NCBI RefSeq assembly: GCF_014490035.1
Contig: NZ_CP061008.1
Location: forward strand, 3,844,001 to 3,908,000
DNA length: 64,000 nt
Direction of reading: 5' to 3'
Source of the DNA: Achromobacter xylosoxidans
GTDB taxonomy: Bacteria > Pseudomonadota > Gammaproteobacteria > Burkholderiales > Burkholderiaceae_B
Shown: positions 19,197 to 27,094 of the stretch, in pieces
Layout: every line of letters begins with the position of its first letter
Numbering within the stretch: the stretch's first letter is position 1
Program-made: the position numbers and the translations under genes
The notes under the pieces: generated by a model
The model's database searches: none
The model's input: only the letters and a program-made list of their open reading frames with translations
Told to the model about the DNA's origin: nothing

Positions 19197-19266
19197 AGTT
19201 TGGTCAATGCATCAGGAAGCTGGATCACAGTCGGATCACAGCCCCAATTTACGCGCTGACCAAACT
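19197..19266. promoter_or_regulatory. inverted and direct repeats in the ppsA-ppsR intergenic region
   Basis: The 192-base gap between the divergent genes holds a perfect 10-bp inverted repeat: AGTTTGGTCA at 19197-19206 and TGACCAAACT at 19257-19266. Between the arms are two exact copies of GGATCACAG at 19222-19230 and 19233-19241, an 11-base period, so the same face of the helix. This fits one or two regulators that bind between the genes; the protein is not known. Confidence 0.55.
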
Positions 19267-19357
19267 GGCCTTGGACCGCCCTTGGGGTGACTTATAGGGG
19301 CCTGATTGTACTCGGTGGAGTGCGTCCGGCCATCTGCCTGGTTGGAATTTTTTACAC

Positions 19358-20185
19358 ATGACATCTACCCCGATCATACGCACGGTATACATCGTTTCCG
19401 ACAGTACCGGCATCACCGCAGAAACCTTCAGCCAGTCAGTGCTCTCACAGTTTGAAGAGGTCAATTTCAAGCCTGTCCGCCTGCCCTTCGTCGACACGCT
19501 GGAAAAGGCCGCGGAAGTGGCCATGCGGATCGACCGCAGCGCCCTGGAGGCCGGCGTTCCCCCGATCGTGTTCAGCACCCTGGTCAATCCGGACATCCTG
19601 GCGCGCGTTCGCCAAGCGAACGGGGTTTTCCTGGACCTGTTCGGCACCTTCGTCAGCCATATCGAGCAGGCGCTGGGCCTGAAGTCCAGCCATTCCATCG
19701 GCCGCTCGCACATGCAGGCCAACTCGGAAAAGTACCGCAACCGCATCGACGCCATCAACTTCAGCCTGGCGCATGACGACGGCCAGTTCGTGAACCAGCT
19801 GGACCAGGCGGACGTGATCCTGGTCGGCGTGTCGCGCTGCGGCAAGACGCCCACCAGCCTGTATCTGGCCATGCAATACGCCATCAAGGCGGCCAATTTC
19901 CCCCTGACGCCGGACGATTTCGAGCGCGGCACCCTGCCCTCCACCATCGCCCCGCACCGCGGCAAGCTGTTCGGCCTGTCGATCCAGCCCGAACGGCTGG
20001 CCGAAGTCCGCAACGAGCGCCGCCCCAACAGCCGCTATGCGCAGCTGGAGCAATGCCGCTACGAAGTGGCCGAGGCCGAACGCATGATGCGCCGCGAGGG
20101 CATTTCCTGGCTGTCCAGCACCACCAAATCGATCGAGGAGATCGCCACGACGGTGTTGCAGGAAGTGGGCCTGGACCGGGGCTGA
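19358..20185 (+). CDS. ppsR: PEP synthase regulatory protein (bifunctional kinase/pyrophosphorylase)
   Basis: 275 residues, DUF299 family. PpsR inactivates PEP synthase by ADP-dependent phosphorylation of a threonine near the catalytic histidine and reactivates it by phosphate-dependent removal. The start is MTSTPIIRTVYIVSDSTG, an N-terminal strand with the SDSTGIT motif, and the P-loop is GVSRCGKT at residues 157-164. The block NFPLTPDDFERGTLP is also typical. Its target is encoded next door, divergently, by ppsA, which has the acceptor threonine. Cytoplasmic. Confidence 0.97.
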   Translation: MTSTPIIRTVYIVSDSTGITAETFSQSVLSQFEEVNFKPVRLPFVDTLEKAAEVAMRIDRSALEAGVPPIVFSTLVNPDILARVRQANGVFLDLFGTFVSHIEQALGLKSSHSIGRSHMQANSEKYRNRIDAINFSLAHDDGQFVNQLDQADVILVGVSRCGKTPTSLYLAMQYAIKAANFPLTPDDFERGTLPSTIAPHRGKLFGLSIQPERLAEVRNERRPNSRYAQLEQCRYEVAEAERMMRREGISWLSSTTKSIEEIATTVLQEVGLDRG

Positions 20186-20192
20186 AAACGAC

Positions 20193-20217
20193 AAGGGCGC
20201 GCCCATGGCGCGCCCTT
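20193..20217. terminator. stem-loop between ppsR and the lipoprotein gene
   Basis: A perfect 11-bp stem (AAGGGCGCGCC with GGCGCGCCCTT) and a CAT loop lie just after the ppsR stop and just before the stop of the convergent lipoprotein gene. The run of T is weak (TTCCTT), so it is a likely but not ideal intrinsic terminator, usable from both sides. Confidence 0.8.
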
Positions 20218-20236
20218 CCTTGCAGCGTAGTCCGGA

Positions 20237-20716
20237 TCAGGGACGCAGCTTGACGCGTTCGCGCGAGCCGGCGCCCCAGTACTTCAGCGGCCCCATCTCC
20301 TGCTGGGCGGTCGCCTCCGAGTCTTCCAGGCGCATATCCTGGCGGCCCATGTTGGACGAATTGCCGCTCACGCCTTCGATGCTCAAGCGCACGTAACGGG
20401 TCTGGCCCGGGGCCAGCGTGAACGACAGTTGCTCGTCGTCGCGCAACGTGTCGACCACGTACTTGCCGGCAGGCCGGTTCACATAGAAGAAGCTGCCCGG
20501 CTTGGAACGGCCGACCTTCAGACCGTTCACGCGCAGGTACGGCTGGGCCGACACCACGCCAACCGGCGCCGGCGGCTGGTAGAAGTAGATGCGCCCGGTT
20601 TCCGGCACCATCACGGGGATGGTGCTGGCGACATCCTTGTACCGGGGACCGCCGCAACCCGCCAACAAGGCCGCGCCCAGCACGGCGGCAGCCACCATCT
20701 TGAACCTGCGCTTCAT
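20237..20716 (-). CDS. DUF2846 lipoprotein, copy 1
   Basis: 159 residues. A lipoprotein signal ends in LLAGC, with the lipid-carrying cysteine at about residue 21, so the protein should be anchored in a membrane, facing the periplasm. The DUF2846 core follows: GRIYFYQPPAPV, then LRVNGLKVGRSKPGSFFYVNRP and GKYVVDT, and a late strand with GQTRYVRLSIEG. The function of DUF2846 is unknown. It is a tandem paralogue of the next gene, 95 bases apart, same strand, same order of motifs, with moderate divergence. Confidence 0.85.
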   Translation of the reverse strand: MKRRFKMVAAAVLGAALLAGCGGPRYKDVASTIPVMVPETGRIYFYQPPAPVGVVSAQPYLRVNGLKVGRSKPGSFFYVNRPAGKYVVDTLRDDEQLSFTLAPGQTRYVRLSIEGVSGNSSNMGRQDMRLEDSEATAQQEMGPLKYWGAGSRERVKLRP

Positions 20717-20811
20717 TCCGTCTTCTCCGATGTGCCAGCCCCACAGGCCATCAGCTCGATGGATCCCGCGAGAAAGTATATGAATAAGTCTAAAACCTAC
20801 ATATTGTAATT

Positions 20812-21282
20812 TTACTCATAGCGCAGCGGCTCTCGCTCGCGCCGTCCGGCGCCCCAGTAACGCAGGTCCGACATCGCCTGCACAGCTACGTCAGCGGAGG
20901 CCTCCAGCCGCAGAACCTGCCTGCCGCCCGCAACATCCACGCGCACGTATTGGGTCTGCCCGCCGGCCAGGGGAACCTTGAGCGCGTCCTTGCGCTCCTT
21001 GCGGTCGGTGGCGGTGATGACTTCCACCTCGCCGGGCGCGCGGTCCACGAAGAAGAAACGGCCGGATTTGGAGCGGCCGACCTTGCGGCCGTCGACCAGG
21101 ATCGCGGGCTGCGCGACCTTGTCGCCATTGGGCGTTGCGGGCTGGTAGAAGTAAATCCGGCCTTCGGCAGCCTCCAGCGCCGGGATGCGGTCCGCCACAT
21201 CGCCATACCGGGGGCCGGCGCAAGCGGAAAGCAACACCGCCGCGCCCAGCGCGGCAAGACTCGATTTGATCCAGCTTTTCAT
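20812..21282 (-). CDS. DUF2846 lipoprotein, copy 2
   Basis: 156 residues from ATG 21282 (MKSWIKSSLAALG); the longer upstream frame overlaps unrelated sequence. A lipoprotein signal ends in LLSAC. The body is the same DUF2846 module as copy 1: GPRYGDVADRIP, GRIYFYQPATPN, VDGRKVGRSKSGRFFFVDRAPG, GQTQYVRVDVAGG, and a C-terminal LRYWGAGRRERE that matches LKYWGAGSRERV of copy 1. The shared ends show that the pair arose by duplication. Function unknown; periplasmic face of a membrane. Confidence 0.85.
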   Translation of the reverse strand: MKSWIKSSLAALGAAVLLSACAGPRYGDVADRIPALEAAEGRIYFYQPATPNGDKVAQPAILVDGRKVGRSKSGRFFFVDRAPGEVEVITATDRKERKDALKVPLAGGQTQYVRVDVAGGRQVLRLEASADVAVQAMSDLRYWGAGRREREPLRYE

Positions 21283-21415
21283 GTCCCGTCCTTGATCGGA
21301 TCCTGGCCTCGAGGCGCGGCTCAAGACCGCCCGGCTCAGGCAAACGGGGCAGTATAAACAGGGGACGGTGCCTGCAATCGGCGGAAAAGCGGCGAAACGA
21401 TGGCCAGATCGGCGT

Positions 21416-22204
21416 TCAGTCCAGCTTGCCGCGCAAGGCTTGGCGCCGCTGCTCGAAGAGGCAGATCGCGGCTGCGGCGCCCACATTGAGCGATTCCACC
21501 GCCGCCATGTCGTGCGGTATGCGCACCTTGAGGCGCGCCGCGGAAAGCAGTTCCGCGGCCACGCCCTGGCCTTCGTGACCGAATACCCAGGCGCAGCGTT
21601 GCGGCAACGCGTCCTCGTACAGGTCGCGCGCGCCATCCAGCGCGGTCGCCACCAGCGGCACCCTCAATCTGGGCAGCAAGGCAGCCAGATCGACGTGTTC
21701 GTGGATGGCCAAGGCGAAATGGGCGCCCTGGCCGCTGCGCAACACCTTGGGCGACCAGGCCGCGGCCGTGCCCGTCGCCAGGAAGACGCGCTTCACGCCC
21801 GCCGCCGCGCAGGTGCGCAGCAGCGTGCCGACATTGCCGGGATCCTGGATGCGGTCGAACAGCACGCAGTTTTCGTCCACCGCATCCGGCAGGTCCAGGA
21901 CGGGCGGCGTCACCTGAAAAGCCACGCCCTGCCCGCTTTCCACGGCCGCCAGGGACTGCATCAGCCGCGCGTCCAAGGCCAGGCAGTCGCGGTCCGGCAC
22001 CGCGGCCGCAAGCGCCGCGATGTCGGGCTGGGACAGGCGCTCCACGTCGAAGATCGCCTGATCGGGCGCGCCGTGATGCTGCAGCCACGCCTGGCACAGG
22101 TGCACGCCTTCCAGCAGCACCGGCGCGCCGCGCTTGCCCGCCGTGCCGGCCAGCTTGGCCAGCGCCTTGACTGCGGGATTGTCGCGAGAACTGATGTGCT
22201 TCAT
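21416..22204 (-). CDS. TrmH-family (SpoU) RNA methyltransferase
   Basis: 262 residues from ATG 22204. It has an N-terminal RNA-binding part with [14 protein letters not shown] and the SPOUT methyltransferase knot: motif 1 [17 protein letters not shown], motif 2 [13 protein letters not shown] and motif 3 [19 protein letters not shown]. These motifs place S-adenosylmethionine and methylate a 2'-O-ribose of tRNA or rRNA; the exact target cannot be told. The start overlaps the rnhB stop by 4 bases (ATGA), so it ends the lpx-rnhB unit. Confidence 0.92.
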   Translation of the reverse strand: MKHISSRDNPAVKALAKLAGTAGKRGAPVLLEGVHLCQAWLQHHGAPDQAIFDVERLSQPDIAALAAAVPDRDCLALDARLMQSLAAVESGQGVAFQVTPPVLDLPDAVDENCVLFDRIQDPGNVGTLLRTCAAAGVKRVFLATGTAAAWSPKVLRSGQGAHFALAIHEHVDLAALLPRLRVPLVATALDGARDLYEDALPQRCAWVFGHEGQGVAAELLSAARLKVRIPHDMAAVESLNVGAAAAICLFEQRRQALRGKLD

Positions 22205-22809
22205 GGATTCAGGCCGAAGGCCTTGATGGGTGCGAAGCTGCGCCGGTGCTCGGCGCATGGGCCGTGCTCGCGCAGCATCTCCAGATGCAGCGGGGTGCCG
22301 TAACCCTTGTGCTGATCGAAGGCATATTGGGGATACAGGGCATGCAGGCGCAGCAGGTCCGCGTCGCGCGCGGTCTTGGCAAGAATGGAAGCCGCGGAAA
22401 TCGCGGGCACCAGCGCATCGCCCTTGATGACGGTCTGCACGGTGCAGCCCAGCTTGGGAGCCTGGTTGCCGTCCACCAGCGCCAACTGCGGCATGGTGGC
22501 GAGGCCCTGCACCGCACGCTGCATCGCCAGCATCGTGGCGCGCAGGATGTTCATGCTGTCGATCTCGGCCACGCTGGCGCTGGCGATGCACCAGGCCAGC
22601 GCGAATTCCTGGATTTCGAGCGCCAGCGCCTCGCGCGTGGCAGCCTTGAGCACCTTGGAATCCGCCAGCCCGGCGATCGGTCGGGCGGGATCCAGGATGA
22701 CGGCCGCGGCGTACACGGCGCCCGCCAGCGGGCCGCGGCCCGCCTCGTCCACGCCTGCCGTAATCATGGCAGGCTGCTCGGGCGCCACGAACAGGTCAGG
22801 CTGCTCCAC
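22201..22809 (-). CDS. rnhB: ribonuclease HII
   Basis: 202 residues, GTG start at 22809, inside the end of lpxB (14-base overlap). RNase HII removes RNA from RNA/DNA hybrids and cuts at single ribonucleotides in DNA. The active-site signature [11 protein letters not shown] is at residues about 20-30, with the conserved AAAVILDP and [11 protein letters not shown] blocks after it; ALVDGNQAP holds another acidic residue. Next to lpxB and dnaE in many proteobacteria, here next to lpxB. Cytoplasmic. Confidence 0.96.
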   Translation of the reverse strand: MEQPDLFVAPEQPAMITAGVDEAGRGPLAGAVYAAAVILDPARPIAGLADSKVLKAATREALALEIQEFALAWCIASASVAEIDSMNILRATMLAMQRAVQGLATMPQLALVDGNQAPKLGCTVQTVIKGDALVPAISAASILAKTARDADLLRLHALYPQYAFDQHKGYGTPLHLEMLREHGPCAEHRRSFAPIKAFGLNP

Positions 22810-23992
22810 CGGCCACCTCCAGGATCGCCTGCGCAGCCAGCGCGGGCGTGTCGCGCAGCAGCTCCTGATGCAGGGCGGTAAAGCGGGCTTCGATGCGCGC
22901 CCTGCCCGCGTCGTCGGTCAGGGACGTCCAGGTCGCCTCCGCGAGTTTCTCGGGCGTGGCATCGTCCTGCAGCAGCTCAGGCACGGCGAAATCGCGCAGC
23001 AGCACGTTCGGCAGGCCCACCCAGGGCAGATAGGGACGCTGCTGGCCGGACTTCCAGGCCATGATGCGGCGCATCCAGGGCGACAGCACGTAGGAAATCA
23101 CCATGGGCCGCTTGTACAGCGCCGTTTCCAGCGTGGCCGTGCCGCTGGCCACCAGCACCGCCGTGGCCGCTTCCATGACGGACCAGGCGACGGGTGCCTG
23201 GCGCTCTCCGCCCTCGCCGTGCAGATCATTCGCGGTGACGCAGCGCAGCCCCGGTACGGGGTACTGGGCCAGAATGGACTGGAACTCCGCGCGCCGCTGG
23301 TCGTTGACCATGGGGACGACGCATTGCAGGGCCGGGTCCTTTTTCTGCAGGATCTGCGCGGCTTGCAGGAAGCGCGGCGCCAGCAGACGGATCTCGGACG
23401 AGCGGCTGCCCGGCAGGATCGCCAGCACGCGCGCATTCTGGTCGATGCCCAGGCGCGCGCGCGCCGCGGCGCGATCCGGCTGCATGGGCACGGCCCCGGC
23501 CAGCGGATGGCCCACATAAGTGACCGGAATCCCTTCCTTGCGGTAGATCTCTTCCTCGAACGGGAACAGCACCAGCATGTGCGATACCGACTCGCGGATC
23601 TTGTGGATGCGCTCATAGCGCCAGGCCCAGATCGACGGCCCAACGAAGTGCACCGTGGGCGTGCCTGCCTGGCGTAGCTGGTGCTCCAGCCGCAGATTGA
23701 AGTCCGGCGCGTCGATGCCGACGAACACGGCGGGCGGCTCCGCCAGCCAGCGCCGCTTGACGTCGCGATAGGTGCCAAGCAGGCTGGGCAGGCGCTTGAG
23801 CGCGTCGACATAGCCGAAAACGGTCAAGGCATGCATGGGGTGCCAGGTATCGAAACCATGGGCCTGCATCTGCGGCCCGCCGATACCCTCGCAGCGTACG
23901 CTGGCGTCGCGCGCTTGCAGACCGGCAATGATGCGACCAGCCAGCAGGTCGCCCGAAGGCTCGCCGGCCACCATGCCGATCCGAGCGTTCAT
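22796..23992 (-). CDS. lpxB: lipid-A-disaccharide synthase
   Basis: 398 residues, glycosyltransferase family 19. It joins UDP-2,3-diacylglucosamine and lipid X to make the lipid A disaccharide at the inner face of the cytoplasmic membrane. Typical sequences are [13 protein letters not shown] at the N-terminus, [28 protein letters not shown], and the late [18 protein letters not shown]. The ATG overlaps the lpxA stop by 4 bases, so lpxA and lpxB are translationally coupled. Confidence 0.97.
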   Translation of the reverse strand: MNARIGMVAGEPSGDLLAGRIIAGLQARDASVRCEGIGGPQMQAHGFDTWHPMHALTVFGYVDALKRLPSLLGTYRDVKRRWLAEPPAVFVGIDAPDFNLRLEHQLRQAGTPTVHFVGPSIWAWRYERIHKIRESVSHMLVLFPFEEEIYRKEGIPVTYVGHPLAGAVPMQPDRAAARARLGIDQNARVLAILPGSRSSEIRLLAPRFLQAAQILQKKDPALQCVVPMVNDQRRAEFQSILAQYPVPGLRCVTANDLHGEGGERQAPVAWSVMEAATAVLVASGTATLETALYKRPMVISYVLSPWMRRIMAWKSGQQRPYLPWVGLPNVLLRDFAVPELLQDDATPEKLAEATWTSLTDDAGRARIEARFTALHQELLRDTPALAAQAILEVAGGAA

Positions 23993-24783
23993 GGGCGGAT
24001 GATGCCGCGGCTTGCGACGTCCAGGAAGTCGAGCAGGGTCTGCAGGTGCGGGGCCACCTCGGGCTCCGCCTCTTGGCGGGCGCGCAGTTCAGCCCGCGCC
24101 GCGTCCAGGGACAGGCCACGGCGGTAGATGATCTTGTAGGCGTCGCGCAGCGCCGAAATGTCGGCGGCCGTAAAGCCGCGGCGCTTCAGCCCTTCGACGT
24201 TGACGCCCACCGGACGGCACGGATTGCCCGCGGCCAGCACGAACGGCGGCGTATCCTGCATCAGGGAGCTGTTGCCGCCCGTCATGCTGTGCGCGCCGAT
24301 GCGCGAAAACTGGTGCACGCCGGTCAGGCCGCCCACGATGGCCCAATCGCCAACATGGACGTGGCCGCCCAGTTGCACCGAATTGGCCAGGATGGTGTTG
24401 CTGCCGATGTGGCAATCGTGTGCAACGTGCACGTACGCCATGACCCAGTTGTCGTCGGCAATCGTCGTGACGCCGCCGTCCTGCACGGTGCCCGTGTTGA
24501 GCGTGACGAATTCCCGGAACGTATTGCGGTCGCCGATTTCCAGGCGGGTAGGCTCGCCCTGGTACTTCTTGTCCTGCGGCATGCCGCCAATCGAGCAGTA
24601 CCGATAGAAACGGTTGTCGCGCCCGATGGTCGTCACCCCGTCCACCATGCAGTACGGGCCGATCTCGGTGCCCGCGCCTATGGTCACGTTGGGACCGATG
24701 GTCGCGAACGGACCGACCACGACGGTCGGGTCGAGCTTTGCCGCCGGATCAACGACGGCGGTGGGGTGAATGTTTCCTGCCAT
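23989..24783 (-). CDS. lpxA: acyl-ACP--UDP-GlcNAc O-acyltransferase
   Basis: 264 residues. First step of lipid A synthesis: transfer of a 3-hydroxyacyl chain from ACP to the 3-OH of UDP-GlcNAc. The left-handed beta-helix is built of hexapeptide repeats (VGPFATIGPNVTIGAG and on), with the catalytic histidine in VMAYVHVAHDCHIG. The C-terminal part is helical (GFTAADISALRDAYKIIYR). The first codon lies directly next to the last codon of fabZ, with no gap. Cytoplasmic trimer in the known family. Confidence 0.97.
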   Translation of the reverse strand: MAGNIHPTAVVDPAAKLDPTVVVGPFATIGPNVTIGAGTEIGPYCMVDGVTTIGRDNRFYRYCSIGGMPQDKKYQGEPTRLEIGDRNTFREFVTLNTGTVQDGGVTTIADDNWVMAYVHVAHDCHIGSNTILANSVQLGGHVHVGDWAIVGGLTGVHQFSRIGAHSMTGGNSSLMQDTPPFVLAAGNPCRPVGVNVEGLKRRGFTAADISALRDAYKIIYRRGLSLDAARAELRARQEAEPEVAPHLQTLLDFLDVASRGIIRP

Positions 24784-25239
24784 TTACTCTTCCAGGCTGC
24801 GAATCGCGCACATCAGCTTGGCCGAAGCGACTTCCTGGCCATCCACCGTCGCGCGCGCTTGGTACTTACAGATGCTGCGGCTCAGGCGTTCGGCTTCGAC
24901 CTCGATGCGCAACTGGTCGCCCGGCACCACGGGGCGGCGGAAACGCGCGCCGTCGATGCCGACCAGGTAATACGCGGTCTTGGAACCTTCACACTTCAGC
25001 CCGCCATTCTCGTCGGTGAACGAGAACAGGGCGGAGGCCTGAGCCATGGCTTCCACGATGAGCACACCCGGCATCACCGGGTGGTGCGGGAAATGGCCGT
25101 TGAAAAACGGTTCATTGATCGAGACGTTCTTGATGGCCACGATGGACTTGCCAGGCACCATTTCGACGACGCGGTCAATCAGCAGCATCGGATAACGATG
25201 CGGCAGTCTCTCCATGATCCCCTTGATGTCGAGTTCCAT
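24784..25239 (-). CDS. fabZ: 3-hydroxyacyl-ACP dehydratase FabZ
   Basis: 151 residues. It removes water from 3-hydroxyacyl-ACP in fatty acid elongation, and so competes with LpxA and LpxD for the 3-hydroxyacyl-ACP pool. The hotdog fold shows [13 protein letters not shown] and the active-site histidine in [23 protein letters not shown], with the glutamate in the following helix. Normal length. It stands between lpxD and lpxA, the conserved place, with 70 bases to lpxD. Confidence 0.97.
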   Translation of the reverse strand: MELDIKGIMERLPHRYPMLLIDRVVEMVPGKSIVAIKNVSINEPFFNGHFPHHPVMPGVLIVEAMAQASALFSFTDENGGLKCEGSKTAYYLVGIDGARFRRPVVPGDQLRIEVEAERLSRSICKYQARATVDGQEVASAKLMCAIRSLEE

Positions 25240-25309
25240 TTTTCTATGCTTTCCTGCGAAGTAAAGTAATCATGCGGCGCGGACGCGCCAGGGGCGGCAG
25301 TGCGCCGCC

Positions 25310-26407
25310 CTAGTCTTTTTCCAGCGTCCGCACGCGCCGGCGCAATTGCGCCAACTGTTGTATCACGGCGGCGTTGCGCTGCCATTCGCCATGTTCCGCG
25401 TACGGGAAGACCCCGGTATAGCGGCCAGGCTTCGAAATGCTGGACGTCACCGCGGTGCCGCCGGAAACATGCACATCGTCGCCCAGCGTGAGGTGCCCGG
25501 ACAGCATGGCGGCGCCGCCTATGGTGCAGCGCTCACCGATGGTGGTCGAGCCGGCCACGCCCACGCAGGCCGCAATCGCGGTATGCGCGCCGATCCGGCA
25601 GTTGTGCGCCACCATGATCTGGTTGTCCAGCTTCACCCCGTCGGCCAGGACGGTGTCTTCCAGCGCGCCCCGGTCAACGGTGGTGTTGGCGCCGATTTCG
25701 ACGTCGTCACCGACGGTCACGCCGCCGAGCTGCGGAATCTTGCCCCAGGCGCCCTTGCCCAGCGTGGGATCGGGCGCGAAGCCGAAGCCGTCCGCGCCCA
25801 GCACCGCGCCGCTATGGATGATGGCACGCGCGCCCACCTTGACCCCGTCATACAAGGTGACGTGGGCGTACAGGCGGCTGCCGGGGCCGACGGACGAGCC
25901 TGCGCCGATGACGCAGCCAGGTCCGAGCACGGTATCGCGGCCAATGCGGGCGCCGGATTCGACGACGCAATTCGGGCCGATGCGCACGCCTTCTTCGATG
26001 ATGGCGTCAGCGGCGACCACGGCGGAAGGATGCGTGGATGCGGGCAGCTCGGGCCGTCTCGCGGCATCGAACCATTGCGCCACGCGGGCATAAAGCAGAT
26101 AGGGATGCTGACAGACGACCAGCGCGAACGGCGGCCGGGCGTTGCCCTCGGCCTCCAGAGCCTGCGCCACGTCCGGCGAGACGATGACCGCCCCCGCCTG
26201 CGTGGCGCCTAACTGGCTCTGGTAGCGGGGGTTGGCCAGGAAAGCGATTTCCTGCCGACCCGCCGATGACAGGGTTCCGATGCCGCAGACCCGCATGGGG
26301 TCCGCGCCGGGAACCGCGCTGATACGCCAGTCCATCCCCTGGGTGTTGGCGGCGCTCAACAGTGTTTCCAGCGTTGGCGCGCGGGCAAGATCCAGTAGAA
26401 CCGGCAT
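25310..26407 (-). CDS. lpxD: UDP-3-O-(3-hydroxyacyl)glucosamine N-acyltransferase
   Basis: 365 residues. Third step of lipid A synthesis: it adds the N-linked acyl chain. An N-terminal uridine-binding domain (to about 110) precedes the left-handed beta-helix (hexapeptides such as IGPNCVVESGARIG), the catalytic histidine is in QIMVAHNCRIGAHTAI, and a short C-terminal helix (QLAQLRRRVRTLEKD) ends the chain. Cytoplasmic; sits 17 bases after ompH and before fabZ, as in other betaproteobacteria. Confidence 0.97.
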   Translation of the reverse strand: MPVLLDLARAPTLETLLSAANTQGMDWRISAVPGADPMRVCGIGTLSSAGRQEIAFLANPRYQSQLGATQAGAVIVSPDVAQALEAEGNARPPFALVVCQHPYLLYARVAQWFDAARRPELPASTHPSAVVAADAIIEEGVRIGPNCVVESGARIGRDTVLGPGCVIGAGSSVGPGSRLYAHVTLYDGVKVGARAIIHSGAVLGADGFGFAPDPTLGKGAWGKIPQLGGVTVGDDVEIGANTTVDRGALEDTVLADGVKLDNQIMVAHNCRIGAHTAIAACVGVAGSTTIGERCTIGGAAMLSGHLTLGDDVHVSGGTAVTSSISKPGRYTGVFPYAEHGEWQRNAAVIQQLAQLRRRVRTLEKD

Positions 26408-26424
26408 AACGTGACGGGTGCTGC

Positions 26425-26985
26425 TTACTTGCCCAGGCTCTGGATCACCTTGTCGGTGATGTCGATGCGCGGGTTGACGGTCACTGCGTCCTGGATGATC
26501 AGGTCGTAGCTTTCCTGTTCGGCGATGCGCTTGATGGCGTCGTTGGCCTTCGTCACGATGCCCGAGAACTCTTCGTTGCGGCGGCGGTTGAAGTCTTCCT
26601 GGAACTCGCGGCGCTTGCGCTGCAGGTCGGTATCCAGGTTGGACAGTTCACGCTGGCGCTTGACGCGATCGGACTCCGACAGGACAGGCGCGTCCTTGTC
26701 GAACTTCTCGGCTTGCGAACGCAGGCTGTTGTTCAGGCGCTGAAGCTCATCGTCGCGCTTCTTGAATTCGGCTTCGATCTTGCTTTGCGCAGCCTTGGCC
26801 GGACCCGACTCGCGCAGGATCCGCTCGGTATTGACGAAACCGATCTTCGTGCCTTGGGCCTGCGCGGGAATCGCAGCAGCCGAACCGAGAATGAGCGCAC
26901 CTACCAGGGCAATGGAGCCGCCCAGTTTGCCGCGGCGCATGGTGCGCAGCGATTTCGAGGTTTTAAGTGCGGAATCAGACATCAT
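26425..26985 (-). CDS. skp: OmpH/Skp periplasmic chaperone
   Basis: 186 residues with ATG at 26985 or 26982 and GGTGAG upstream. A signal peptide covers about residues 1-44 (hydrophobic core ALVGALILGSAAAIPAQAQ), and the mature chain starts TKIGFVNTERIL, the classical OmpH opening. Most of the rest is a long helical arm rich in Arg, Glu and Gln (about 75-150), the tentacle that holds unfolded outer-membrane proteins, and a C-terminal strand with YDLIIQDAVTVNP. It feeds clients to BamA, encoded just upstream. Signal peptide is long, so the true start could be the internal Met at residue 16. Confidence 0.93.
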   Translation of the reverse strand: MMSDSALKTSKSLRTMRRGKLGGSIALVGALILGSAAAIPAQAQGTKIGFVNTERILRESGPAKAAQSKIEAEFKKRDDELQRLNNSLRSQAEKFDKDAPVLSESDRVKRQRELSNLDTDLQRKRREFQEDFNRRRNEEFSGIVTKANDAIKRIAEQESYDLIIQDAVTVNPRIDITDKVIQSLGK

Positions 26986-27041
26986 GAAAATCTCACCTTC
27001 CAGTAAGGCAAAGCCAAAGTGTGTATTGTGCCACTAAACAG

Positions 27042-27073
27042 CAAGGGAGCCGGCCGTACGCCCTTCTCCCTTG
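27042..27073. other. stem-loop between bamA and ompH
   Basis: CAAGGGAG at 27042-27049 pairs with CTCCCTTG at 27066-27073 (8-bp stem, 16-nt loop). It lies in the leader-side gap before ompH, on the minus strand after bamA. It may thin out or stabilise the transcript; there is no strong U-run on the minus strand. Confidence 0.35.
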
Positions 27074-27094
27074 TTTTCAAGCGTAACGAGGCGC

